From Thalassobius sp049116315 (GTDB taxonomy: Bacteria > Pseudomonadota > Alphaproteobacteria > Rhodobacterales > Rhodobacteraceae): a stretch of 64,000 bases of DNA. A program made the position numbers and the translations under genes. The stretch spans positions 434,001 through 498,000 of the forward strand of contig JAGDZD010000004.1 of NCBI GenBank assembly GCA_049116315.1. The letters are read 5' to 3'. Below the pieces are notes generated by a model. That model ran no database searches and had not been told where the DNA came from. It worked only from the letters and a program-made list of their open reading frames with translations. Positions 1-8,090 of the stretch are shown here, piece after piece. How positions within the stretch are numbered: the stretch's first letter is position 1; each line of letters begins with the position of its first letter.

Positions 1-740
1 GCGATCAGAACCAGAACCAAAAACATCGGTCCAAACAGCGTTTGCGCATCTGTCACCGTGGCTTCGGCAAAGGCGCTGTTCATCGCCGTCACGCCGGTAA
101 CGGCGAATTCGATCTCTGGGTAGAGGCCCTTGAATTCTGCCACCAAGTCCCGCGCGTAGTTCATTGCGTCGGGCACTTCGGTCAGGCTGATATCGGGAAA
201 TGTCTGGGTGATGTTGATGCCAGTTGACCCAGCATCAAGAGAGATCAGACGCCCTGCCAATAGGGGTTCAGCCAAGGCGATGGCAACCCGCTCTTCTGCT
301 TGGGCGGTGGACAGTGCGCTGGCCCCAAACACCAAATCCTCGACGATCAGGTCGTCCTCTTCGCCACGGGTGTGCTGAAAGTTGGTGATGGAATCGACGC
401 GCGTGTTGTAGGGCACCGACCAAGACCGATCGGTCAGCTCTTCAACCGCCTCCAGCACACGTGGCTGCGCAACGGTGCCTTCGCGCGGTTTCAGCACGAT
501 CAGAATATTGTCGGCGCGGGTGAACGTCGCCTCAAATTGATCCAAGGCGTGCAGATCGGGATTTCGATCACTGAAGAACTCGCGGTAATTGGTCGAGACA
601 TCCAGACGCAGCAAACCAGCGCCAAAAACAGCGACAATGACAAGGGAAAACAGGATCGTCATCCACCTGAATTTCAGGACGGTGTCCGCCCACCGAAGGG
701 CGAAACCGTCCGTCATTGGTGGCTTAGGTTCGGGGTGCAT
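1..740 (-). CDS. RND/MMPL-family exporter, N-terminal part (runs off the window)
   Basis: The minus strand reads open from the ATG at 738-740 to the window edge, giving about 246 residues of N-terminal sequence; the rest lies outside. One hydrophobic segment near residues 27-48 (FRWMTILFSLVIVAVFGAG) is followed by a large soluble domain with the pattern YREFFSDRNPDLHALDQFE. This is typical of the first periplasmic domain of hydrophobe/amphiphile RND exporters of the MMPL type. The protein would move a hydrophobic substrate across the inner membrane using the proton gradient; the substrate cannot be told. The start is preceded by a weak AGGAG-like purine stretch. Two copies of the TetR inverted repeat lie upstream at 838-853 and 963-978, so control by the neighbouring TetR protein is likely. 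Identity is inferred from my own translation of a partial gene. Confidence 0.75.
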   Translation of the reverse strand, partial: MHPEPKPPMTDGFALRWADTVLKFRWMTILFSLVIVAVFGAGLLRLDVSTNYREFFSDRNPDLHALDQFEATFTRADNILIVLKPREGTVAQPRVLEAVEELTDRSWSVPYNTRVDSITNFQHTRGEEDDLIVEDLVFGASALSTAQAEERVAIALAEPLLAGRLISLDAGSTGINITQTFPDISLTEVPDAMNYARDLVAEFKGLYPEIEFAVTGVTAMNSAFAEATVTDAQTLFGPMFLVLVLI

Positions 741-837
741 TTTGTGCTCCTTAAGTTGGATCACCAACCATGTTGGTGTTTGAGTTTGGTGGTGCGGCCC
801 AAATTCGCGAGCATTCGGGCTGGACACATGTCAATTC

Positions 838-853
838 GAGAATTTATATTCTC
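838..853. promoter_or_regulatory. Operator copy 1 (GAGAA-N6-TTCTC), upstream of RND gene
   Basis: The inverted repeat GAGAA tttata TTCTC sits about 98 bp upstream of the exporter start. It has the same arms and the same 6-bp spacer as the sites at 963-978 and 1587-1606. The spacer carries a TATAAA-like -10 element on the minus strand, so a bound repressor would cover the promoter. Assignment to the TetR regulator is inference. Confidence 0.6.
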
Positions 854-962
854 TTATTTTGCGCAGTTCGGATCTCCACCGTGTTGGTGGGAGGGGGGTG
901 GTTTATTGGCGGCCCGTTCCAGCGGGCAATGGTGGCGGCTTAGAAGGACAGCCAGAGGCAAT

Positions 963-978
963 GAGAACTAACATTCTC
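963..978. promoter_or_regulatory. Operator copy 2 (GAGAA-N6-TTCTC), between tetR and RND gene
   Basis: GAGAA ctaaca TTCTC lies just past the 3' end of the tetR gene and 125 bp (centre to centre) from copy 1. The spacing would allow two dimers to bind separately or form a loop. The 741-995 interval shows no coding potential beyond these sites and a weak GGTGG-rich hairpin near 873-895. Confidence 0.6.
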
Positions 979-995
979 TTATTGGACAAAAATTT

Positions 996-1580
996 TTACT
1001 TCATCAGGGCTCGCAACTCATTCAAAGAGGTGTTCATGAACCGGTCCATGACCTCAAACTCGGTCTTGGCATGCACCATCAATTGCAACGCCAGTGTCAC
1101 GCCGCGGTAATAGATGCCCAGCTCTTTGGCCTTTTCTTCGTCGACACCTGCCCGGATCAACGCATCTGTAAACAGGCTGATGACTTTGTCACCGTGATCA
1201 TCATAGACCTTCTTGATGGCCGGATTATGGATCGCCTGATCCCCGGCCAGATTGGTCAACATGCAGCCCTTAAGATCTGGGGTCTGCAAAAACATCTCGC
1301 GCAGCGACATGAACATCCCATAGATATCCTCGACCGTTACGTCTTCTTGCAACAAGGGGCCATACATCTGCGGAATTTGAATTTTGGCGTAATGCGCCAG
1401 CGCCGCGATGAACAAAGACTCTTTGTCACCAAACACCGAATACAGGCTTTTGCGGCTGACACCGGTATCAGTGACCAGATCATCATAACTGGTTTCGGAA
1501 AACCCATGTTTCCAAAACGAGGTCATCGCCGCTTCGAGCGCGATATCTGGTTCAAATGTGCGGGGTCTGGCCATTGGCAT
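996..1580 (-). CDS. TetR/AcrR family transcriptional regulator
   Basis: This 194-residue protein has the usual TetR length. Residues 10-55 hold the helix-turn-helix (FWKHGFSETSYDDLVTDTGVS followed by KSLYSVFGDKESLF), and the C-terminal half is a helical ligand and dimer domain. It most likely represses itself and the downstream RND exporter and releases DNA when it binds a toxic ligand. The evidence is a perfect 7-bp inverted repeat just upstream of its own start (1587-1606) with two further copies in front of the exporter. The ligand is unknown. Reading order on the minus strand is tetR then exporter, with a gap of about 255 bp. Confidence 0.9.
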   Translation of the reverse strand: MPMARPRTFEPDIALEAAMTSFWKHGFSETSYDDLVTDTGVSRKSLYSVFGDKESLFIAALAHYAKIQIPQMYGPLLQEDVTVEDIYGMFMSLREMFLQTPDLKGCMLTNLAGDQAIHNPAIKKVYDDHGDKVISLFTDALIRAGVDEEKAKELGIYYRGVTLALQLMVHAKTEFEVMDRFMNTSLNELRALMK

Positions 1581-1586
1581 TCCAGC

Positions 1587-1606
1587 AAGAGAATTGATGT
1601 TCTCTT
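1587..1606. promoter_or_regulatory. Operator copy 3 (AAGAGAA-N6-TTCTCTT) at tetR promoter
   Basis: A perfect inverted repeat, AAGAGAA ttgatg TTCTCTT, begins 7 bp upstream of the tetR start codon on the minus strand. It is the best conserved of three copies and occupies the position of an autoregulatory TetR operator. Confidence 0.7.
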
Positions 1607-1748
1607 AACATAGCAAAGCGAAGGCGCCCGTCAACATCCGAGTTTTATAACACCGATATCGCGGGTTTACCCCTTGTTATTACGTTTAAATTTGGCGCCG
1701 AACCGCAAGGGAACCCCCACAAAAAGCGAGGATCCCCCGGTATCAGAC

Positions 1749-2744
1749 TCACGCCTCGTCTGAAAACCGCACCCCGCGTTGACGCGTACGGTTCACGTGC
1801 AATTCCAACACATCCGGGCGGGCGTAGTGACCAAACAGATCTAGGTTTTGGCGCTCACCGCGCACCTTGCCATGATCAATCTCGGCCACAATTAGCGCCT
1901 CTTCATCCAAAACTGGTGGCACTATGAACGATCCATCCGGCGCAACCAGCGCGCTGCCCCCGTTCGAGATTATCTCCCCGCCGGCGGCCACAATTTCTGC
2001 CCTGTTGGGGGTGTCTTCTGGCAAATCGCTGACCCGCATCAGACCACAGGCCGCAATCACATAAGACCGGCTTTCTTTGGCGATAAACACCGGCAGATCC
2101 TGTGTGTTGTGCAACCCACCGGGCCACACACTGACGTGCAGGCTTTCGCCTTGCGCATAAAGCGCAGCGCGGGCCAACGGCAGCCAGTTTTCGTAGCAAT
2201 TCAAACCACCAACGGTAAAGGCGTCCAGCGGGTGGACCTTTAACCCATGCCCGTCCCCTTGGGCCCAGGCCAGCCGTTCTTCGTAGGTTGGGTGCAATTT
2301 GCGATGCACCGAGGCGATGATGCCGTCACGATCGATGTAAACAAGGCTACAATAGAGGCTGTGCCCGCCGCGATCTGGCGCGCGTTCCATCACCCCTAGG
2401 TAAATGGCGATAGAGCGTTGCCGCGCCAATGCACAGATCTCATCAAGATCGCCACGTTCAATCATCACGCCTTCTTCAACGTAGCGCGCATACATGGCTT
2501 TTTGCTTTTCGTCGTTGAACCGGGCGCCATCGGTACGCTCGATCCAAAAGGGATAGCCCGGCGCCAAGGCTTCGCCAAAGGCGACAAGCTGACAGCCCTC
2601 ATCGGCGGCACGTGACACCGTCTGCGCAATCTTGTCCAAGGTTTCTTGGCGACGGAACCAAACTGGAGCAACCTGAGCAACACCAACCGTCAAAGCATCA
2701 GCGGGCTGTCCCGCAAACGAGGTTGTGGGTCGAATAATTTTCAT
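1749..2744 (-). CDS. Nitrilase-type carbon-nitrogen hydrolase
   Basis: At 331 residues this matches the length of true nitrilases. The catalytic triad of the superfamily is visible: Glu58 in VAFGEAL, Lys149 in HRKLHPTYEE and Cys183 in GGLNCYENWLPL. The residues after the cysteine (CYENW) are those of nitrilases that hydrolyse organic nitriles to acids plus ammonia, not of amidases (usually CYD). It is probably cytoplasmic, since no signal peptide is seen. It lies 15 bp downstream of a small VOC-family gene on the same strand, and the pair is divergent from a LysR gene that probably controls it. The substrate cannot be inferred. Confidence 0.9.
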   Translation of the reverse strand: MKIIRPTTSFAGQPADALTVGVAQVAPVWFRRQETLDKIAQTVSRAADEGCQLVAFGEALAPGYPFWIERTDGARFNDEKQKAMYARYVEEGVMIERGDLDEICALARQRSIAIYLGVMERAPDRGGHSLYCSLVYIDRDGIIASVHRKLHPTYEERLAWAQGDGHGLKVHPLDAFTVGGLNCYENWLPLARAALYAQGESLHVSVWPGGLHNTQDLPVFIAKESRSYVIAACGLMRVSDLPEDTPNRAEIVAAGGEIISNGGSALVAPDGSFIVPPVLDEEALIVAEIDHGKVRGERQNLDLFGHYARPDVLELHVNRTRQRGVRFSDEA

Positions 2745-2759
2745 GGGAGGATCTTTCTG

Positions 2760-3173
2760 TTACTGTGCAAACACACCGTTCATGTCTGCAAAACCTTTGA
2801 TTTCAATCGGATTTCCACTTGGGTCGCGGAAAAACATTGTGGCCTGTTCGCCGGGCTCACCTTCGAAACGCAGGGTGGGTGCCATGACAAAATCCAGCTG
2901 TAATCCAACCAATTTGTCCGCCAAAGCTTTCCATTCCTCCATGGGCAACACCACGCCAAGGTGCGGCATGGGCACCATGTGATCCCCGACATGCCCGGTG
3001 GATTGCGTTGCAAAAGGCTGCCCCAAATGCAGCGAAATCTGATGACCAAAGAAGTTGAAATCGACCCAAGTGTCGGTTGAACGCCCCTCTTTACAGCCCA
3101 AAACGTCAGCGTAAAACGCCCGCGTTTCGTCTAAATCCAGAACATTATAAGCAAGATGAAAAGGCGTCGGCAC
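2760..3173 (-). CDS. VOC (glyoxalase/bleomycin-resistance) family protein
   Basis: A 137-residue protein with two beta-alpha-beta-beta-beta modules characteristic of the vicinal oxygen chelate fold. It opens FHLAYNVLDLDETRAFYADV and ends FFRDPSGNPIEIKGF. Metal-ligand candidates are His6, His54 and the Glu in NPIEIKGF. Members include lyases, dioxygenases and resistance proteins, so only the fold can be called. It is the first gene of a two-gene unit with the nitrilase and starts 98 bp from the divergent LysR gene. Confidence 0.85.
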   Translation of the reverse strand: MPTPFHLAYNVLDLDETRAFYADVLGCKEGRSTDTWVDFNFFGHQISLHLGQPFATQSTGHVGDHMVPMPHLGVVLPMEEWKALADKLVGLQLDFVMAPTLRFEGEPGEQATMFFRDPSGNPIEIKGFADMNGVFAQ

Positions 3174-3271
3174 GGGTCTCTCCTTTGGTTTTTGCGCAAT
3201 CTACCCGTGATAGATGAAAATCAAAAATATCTTTATCTTGCATCAAACCAAACAAATTGTATCTTTTGGCG

Positions 3272-4132
3272 ATGGATATTCGATTTTTGTCAACATTGCT
3301 GGCGGTGGTTCAGTCGGGCTCGTATGCGCAGGCCTCGCGCCAGCAGAACCTCACCGCTGCTACGGTGGCGCAACGCATTCGCGCCCTTGAAACTGATTTG
3401 AAGTTAACGCTTTTTATCCGATCTGGGCACACTGTGGTGCCAACCGACAGCTGTCGCGCCTTGCTGCCGCGGATCCAGCGGATCGTTGAAGAGGCCAGCC
3501 AACTGCGCGGTGATGCGGATGAAAACGGTCTCAGCGGTCCGCTGCGTTTGGGGGCAATTTCAACGGTTTTAACGGATTATGCCCCCGCAATTGTGGACCG
3601 CTTTGCGCAATCCGCCCCCAATGCCAAATTGACAATTCTACCGGGCACCTCTGCACAGCTTTACCAAGATTTACGGGCGGGGAATTTGGATTTGGCGATG
3701 ATCTCTGCCCCGCCTTTTGCGCTGCCTAAATCTCTGATTTCATACCCGATTGCCGATCAATCGCTGGTATTGGTTGTCCCAGAGAGCGAGCCATCCAATG
3801 ACATTGCAGCCATTTGCGCACGCCATCAAATGTTGGTCTATGATCGCCAAGCATGGGGCGGAAAAATCATCTGGGATCGATTGGCGGCAATGGCGGTGCC
3901 CATCGATATCCTGTGCGAGTTGGACGCGCTGGAAACCATCGTGTCCCTTGTTGCCGGTGGCACTGGCGTTGCGCTGTTGCCGCAATGGCAGGGGTTGAGC
4001 ACGCAAGGAGGGGTCCGACTTGTGCCCTGCGATGGTCCCAAACGTCAGATCGTTGCAGTTGCGGCACGTGGCGCGGCGCGCCCCGCCTTGATCGACCTGT
4101 GTCTGAACAGTTGCAAAGTGTCCGCGTGGTAA
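3272..4132 (+). CDS. LysR family transcriptional regulator
   Basis: The ATG at 3272 (MDIRFLSTLLAVVQSGSY) is chosen over an in-frame TTG at 3257 because LysR proteins normally begin this close to the first helix. The winged helix-turn-helix covers residues 1-60 and a periplasmic-binding-like effector domain follows (about 87-286). Its divergent placement next to the VOC/nitrilase pair suggests it activates that pair in response to a substrate or product. The 98-bp gap contains an AT-rich imperfect dyad (GATAG...CTTTATC, about 3208-3238) that could be its site. It converges with the histidine kinase gene at its 3' end. Confidence 0.88.
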   Translation: MDIRFLSTLLAVVQSGSYAQASRQQNLTAATVAQRIRALETDLKLTLFIRSGHTVVPTDSCRALLPRIQRIVEEASQLRGDADENGLSGPLRLGAISTVLTDYAPAIVDRFAQSAPNAKLTILPGTSAQLYQDLRAGNLDLAMISAPPFALPKSLISYPIADQSLVLVVPESEPSNDIAAICARHQMLVYDRQAWGGKIIWDRLAAMAVPIDILCELDALETIVSLVAGGTGVALLPQWQGLSTQGGVRLVPCDGPKRQIVAVAARGAARPALIDLCLNSCKVSAW

Positions 4133-4169
4133 GGTCCCCTACGCCCCACTGCGTCAAACTCTTTGCGGG

Positions 4170-6716
4170 TCAGTGTTTTGGGCTTTGATGGTTTTCCACC
4201 GCTTGCGCCGTCTCTTCCCAGACTTTGCAAAGCGTTTCCGCCCAAATCTCAAGCCCAGTCACGTCTTTAGCAAGGATCTGCTTTTCCAACGCGTTCAGCG
4301 TGTTGCGAAGTTTTCGTGCCCCAACCATCGCCGAGGTTCCCGCCAAATTATGCACCAATGTGGCCAGTTGGCCCTCGTCTTCGCCGGGTTGAGAACCATG
4401 GCTTGGCAACATGTTGATCAGTTTGGGACCATCGACCAAGAATTGGGCCAATAAGTCTTGGCCGCGTTGGGTTTTGAGCGTGCTTAGCACCTGCGACAAG
4501 TGATCTTCGTCTAAGATCATCGCTTCGGCCGAAGCTGGCAAAGCAATCACGTCTTGCCCCTGCACAACCCGGCGCAAATCTTGGCGCATAATCGGCTTAG
4601 ACAGCACGGCATCAATGCCCGCCTCGCGGTAGGTTGCACCGTCGCGATCGACGACATGCGCCGTCAGCGCCAAGATCCGCGTGTCGCGGTTGGCCCCGGC
4701 TCTGCGCATTTGTCGCGTCGCCTCTAGCCCGCCCATCACCGGCATATTGATATCCATCAGGATCATATCAAAGCGGGTTTCTGACGCGGCTTTGACGCCC
4801 TCCAACCCGTTAATCGCCTCAACAACGCTATGGCCATCTCGCTCCAACATCTCGCGCAGCACAAAGCGGTTGGTTTGATTGTCTTCAACAATAAGGACCG
4901 ACAGCGGCGTCACATCATGCGGCCCCATGCCGGGAATCTCTGCCAGTTCTGGCACCGAGCAACACCGGGTCAGACTCAGATGAATCCAAAAGACGCTGCC
5001 TTCGTCCGGAATGCTGTCGACACCAATGGTGCCGCCCATCGCCGTGACGATGCGCTTGGCAATCCCAAGCCCCAACCCGGTGCCTTCTTTCTTTTGCTCG
5101 TTCAGGTTTTCAACCCGCACGAAGTCTTCGAAAATGCGGTCCTGTAGCTCTTCGGCGACGCCAATGCCGGTGTCGGACACCTGTAATTCAAACTCGACGA
5201 TCTGACCTTCACCATGCAGAGACAGTGAAACCGAGATTTCACCGTTATCCGTAAACTTGATGGCATTTCCGATCAGATTCATCATGATCTGGCGCAGCCG
5301 GGTGGCATCCCCATTGAACCACCCCAACTCTTGCGGGGCCTTGATCAATGTGAGCGTGTTGTGGTTGGCTTCGGCGCTCACCTGCAACGGCTCAACCACC
5401 TCTTGCAGCAAGCGATCCATGTCAAAGGGGCGTTCCGAAAGCTGCACACCTTCTGCTTCGAGCTGAGCAATATCCAGCACATCATTGACATGATCGAGCA
5501 GGATTTGTCCGGAATTTTCCAACATATCCAAATAGCGGTTCATATCTTTGGAGCGCTGGCGCCCGTCGCGCATCAATTGCACCAAGCCCAAAATCCCATT
5601 CAACGGCGTGCGCATTTCATGGCTCATCACCGCCAAGAAACGTGATTTTGCCCGATCACCCGCCAAAGCCCGGTCGCGCGACGCCCTAAGGGCGACTTCG
5701 CTGGCTTTGCGGTCAGAAATATCCCTTAGGAAATAGACAAACAGCCGTTCCTGTTCAATCAAGGCAACCCCTTGAGACACGCCCACAGGCACACGGCTTT
5801 GATCTGCGGCGCAAAGTTGCAGTTCGACCCCAGACACCCGACCAGTTTCCACAAAGGGCAGTGCAGCGACCTCTCCGTCATCAGTTTCCAGATATCGGTT
5901 GAACCGGCGCCCAATGGCGCGATGACGCGGGACTTTCAACAGCTCTTGCGCCACATTGTTAAACTCAACAATGCGCCCATTGCCGTCGGTCACAATCAAG
6001 GCGTCCGGCGAAGTCGAGATCACCGCTGAAAACCGAGAGTTTTCACGCGTGCGCTCATAGACCCGTTTGCGGTTCATTAAGTTCAGCCGGTACAATAGCA
6101 CCACCAGTGCGGCCAAACAGGCCAACAGCACCAACGCCACCACCGACAGACGTTTCATAAAGGCGCGCACTTCGTCGCGCACTGCGTCCCCCTGCTTGGC
6201 AACCTCAAGATTGCCCCGCGTCGCCACTTTGCGCACTTCTGCTTCGTGACTTTGCAAAACCGCAAGCATTTTAGGGGCTTCGCTGACAAACATCGCGTCT
6301 GGGCCGTCGACATACATCACAAAACTGGCGTTGTCGTCGTGCAGCACGGCCAGCGCCTGCAAACTGTTCATCTGTTCCAGCGCTTGGTGATACAGCGGGC
6401 TTTCACGCAGGGTTTCAACTCGGCTGTAGTAGATATCGAACTGCTTGCGTGCCAAGGCGATCTTTTCGGCGCTTGGCTCCTCGTCATGGCTCAATTCGCT
6501 CAGCGAAAATTGTAGCCGCAGATACTCGACCTCTAGCTGGGTCAACGTCCAGATCACGTTGTCCATCACCGAGACACCAAGGTCTTCGACTTTGCGTGTG
6601 GTTTGGGCCCAGAACTGGATCGCTAGGAAAAGGCTGACAACGATCGCAACACTGAGGAGCGGAAACTGGATCCACTTAAGCTTAAACGAAGATTTATCGC
6701 GGTTCTGCATTCGCAT
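4170..6716 (-). CDS. Hybrid sensor histidine kinase (PAS, HisKA, HATPase, REC, Hpt)
   Basis: This 848-residue membrane phosphorelay protein has two membrane helices (about 17-36 and 189-212) around a roughly 150-residue periplasmic sensing region. A PAS domain (about 228-335) is followed by HisKA with the phospho-His at 366 (MSHEMRTPLNG). The ATPase domain has N-box NLIGNAIKF and G-box GTGLGLGIAK. The receiver domain has Asp655 (MILMDINMPVMGG) and the C-terminal Hpt domain has His789 (LVHNLAGTSAMVG). All relay residues look intact, so phosphate should pass His-Asp-His to a separate regulator. The LuxR-type regulator at 7449 is the obvious candidate partner. A periplasmic oxidoreductase-like gene lies 31 bp or more upstream in the same direction. 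Confidence 0.95.
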   Translation of the reverse strand: MRMQNRDKSSFKLKWIQFPLLSVAIVVSLFLAIQFWAQTTRKVEDLGVSVMDNVIWTLTQLEVEYLRLQFSLSELSHDEEPSAEKIALARKQFDIYYSRVETLRESPLYHQALEQMNSLQALAVLHDDNASFVMYVDGPDAMFVSEAPKMLAVLQSHEAEVRKVATRGNLEVAKQGDAVRDEVRAFMKRLSVVALVLLACLAALVVLLYRLNLMNRKRVYERTRENSRFSAVISTSPDALIVTDGNGRIVEFNNVAQELLKVPRHRAIGRRFNRYLETDDGEVAALPFVETGRVSGVELQLCAADQSRVPVGVSQGVALIEQERLFVYFLRDISDRKASEVALRASRDRALAGDRAKSRFLAVMSHEMRTPLNGILGLVQLMRDGRQRSKDMNRYLDMLENSGQILLDHVNDVLDIAQLEAEGVQLSERPFDMDRLLQEVVEPLQVSAEANHNTLTLIKAPQELGWFNGDATRLRQIMMNLIGNAIKFTDNGEISVSLSLHGEGQIVEFELQVSDTGIGVAEELQDRIFEDFVRVENLNEQKKEGTGLGLGIAKRIVTAMGGTIGVDSIPDEGSVFWIHLSLTRCCSVPELAEIPGMGPHDVTPLSVLIVEDNQTNRFVLREMLERDGHSVVEAINGLEGVKAASETRFDMILMDINMPVMGGLEATRQMRRAGANRDTRILALTAHVVDRDGATYREAGIDAVLSKPIMRQDLRRVVQGQDVIALPASAEAMILDEDHLSQVLSTLKTQRGQDLLAQFLVDGPKLINMLPSHGSQPGEDEGQLATLVHNLAGTSAMVGARKLRNTLNALEKQILAKDVTGLEIWAETLCKVWEETAQAVENHQSPKH

Positions 6717-6747
6717 TCTCTTAGATTAAGGAGAACGGATTGAGAAG

Positions 6748-7266
6748 CTATTCCAAAACACTAATGCGATCTAACTGCCAAATGCTCAGCGCATAGACGG
6801 TTTCGGTTTGGAACGCTTCGTCTTTGTCATAGGGAAAAACCACCCACAGCGGTCCTTTGTCGCGTGACGACATCGGTTCGCCATTACGAGATGTTGCAAC
6901 CAAGGCTTGGCGCTCAACCTCTAGAGACATGTCAAAATCGACGAGGTATTCGTTGAGCGCGCTCAATTCCAATACTTCGCCGTCCACCTCAAGATGCGCC
7001 GCAAGATCGGTCAACAAGACACCGTCGAATCGTTGCAGCCCATTGGACCAGATCGTGCTGGTCTCAAACCCGTTCTGGGGCAGTTCAGCGAGGTCCTGCA
7101 TCGTCAATTCGACAGGATCGCGCCCGCTTGCCTCAGGAAAAGAAACGATAAGTTGAACGTCCGGTTGGGGCGTTTGCGAGCCTTCGGCCAGCACGGGATT
7201 GGCACCCAACGCAAGAAAACCACCCAAAAAAGCCGAAAAAACACGCATACTTGCGTAAGACACCAT
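6748..7266 (-). CDS. Secreted molybdopterin-oxidoreductase-like (SUOX-fold) domain protein
   Basis: The reading frame is open further upstream (to 7398), but the sensible starts are ATGs at 7278, 7266 or 7248. The one at 7266 has a GGGG stretch at ribosome-binding distance and gives MVSYASMRVF followed by a hydrophobic run to a signal-peptidase site near VLAEG. The mature part of about 145 residues has the layout of the sulfite-oxidase-type molybdopterin-binding domain (TMQDLAELPQNGF, FDGVLLTDLAAHL, GPLWVVFPYD). The conserved cofactor cysteine is not evident, so it may be a ligand-binding relative instead of an enzyme. It reads into the histidine kinase gene and may act as its periplasmic sensing partner, which is inference. 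Confidence 0.7.
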   Translation of the reverse strand: MVSYASMRVFSAFLGGFLALGANPVLAEGSQTPQPDVQLIVSFPEASGRDPVELTMQDLAELPQNGFETSTIWSNGLQRFDGVLLTDLAAHLEVDGEVLELSALNEYLVDFDMSLEVERQALVATSRNGEPMSSRDKGPLWVVFPYDKDEAFQTETVYALSIWQLDRISVLE

Positions 7267-7448
7267 CGGTAACCCCATATTCAACAACCCGTTGATTTCA
7301 GAATGCCAAAATTGACACAGAGGGTCCATCCCCCTATCCTTAGGTATAGCCAGAGAGGTGCCTTGCTTTCCCTCAAGCGATCTGACCTCTAGGGACATGA
7401 ATTAAACGTTAAAGAGTGGCTATTTACCTAGCACAGGCAGAATTGTTG

Positions 7449-8057
7449 ATGACACGAATACTAATTGCAGATGACCACGACCTCGTGCGCGAAACAGTCG
7501 CCGCCTACATTCGAGATGCCGGTGATTTTGTGGTCGATCAAACCTCCAATTTGCCCGACACTTTGGCGCGGATCAAAGACACAGGGGCTTATGATTTGGT
7601 GCTGCTGGATTTCACCATGCCCGGGATGAAATTGCCCGAAGGTTTGGTGCACACAATGGAAATCAATGACACCCAACCTGTGGCACTGCTGTCAGGCACC
7701 GCCTCACCCGAAGTGGCGCGCCGTGCGCTCTCTACTGGTGCTGCAGGGTTTTTGCCCAAAACCATGGCGCCAGAAACCTTGATCAGCGCGGTGCAACATC
7801 TGTTGTCTGGCGGCACCTATGCGCCTCAACATTTTCTGAACTCAGACGCGGACAATGCCCCCGGCCCCAATCTGACGCGGCGGGAAATGGATGTTCTGCG
7901 CTGTTTGTGTGAAGGCAAGGCCAACAAAGAGATTGCCCGCGATCTTGATGTGCAAGAAGTCACCATCAAACTGCACGTCAAAACCCTGAGCCGGAAGTTG
8001 AACGCCCGCAACCGCACCCATGCGGCCATGATCGCGCGCGATCTTCAGCTGCTGTAA
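7449..8057 (+). CDS. LuxR/FixJ-type response regulator
   Basis: Starting at the ATG at 7449 gives 202 residues (MTRILIADDHDLVRETV), which fits a receiver domain directly; an in-frame GTG at 7416 would add 11 unsupported residues. The receiver has the acidic pair Asp8/Asp9 and the phospho-acceptor Asp54 (LVLLDFTMPGM). The C-terminal GerE-type helix-turn-helix (about 141-200, LTRREMDVLRCLCEGKANKE) binds DNA. It is divergent from the oxidoreductase-like/histidine kinase unit and likely receives phosphate from that kinase. Confidence 0.92.
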   Translation: MTRILIADDHDLVRETVAAYIRDAGDFVVDQTSNLPDTLARIKDTGAYDLVLLDFTMPGMKLPEGLVHTMEINDTQPVALLSGTASPEVARRALSTGAAGFLPKTMAPETLISAVQHLLSGGTYAPQHFLNSDADNAPGPNLTRREMDVLRCLCEGKANKEIARDLDVQEVTIKLHVKTLSRKLNARNRTHAAMIARDLQLL

Positions 8058-8090
8058 ATCCAGTTCAGAACCACGGCAGCCGACACGCGA

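Noticed and set aside
300..971. Plus-strand open frame of 223 codons near the left edge
   Set aside because: The minus strand encodes a clear RND exporter here, and the frame runs across the operator region.
7398..7413. TTAA-ACG-TTAA element before the response regulator as a CtrA site
   Set aside because: Spacing does not fit the TTAA-N7-TTAA CtrA motif; too short to support.
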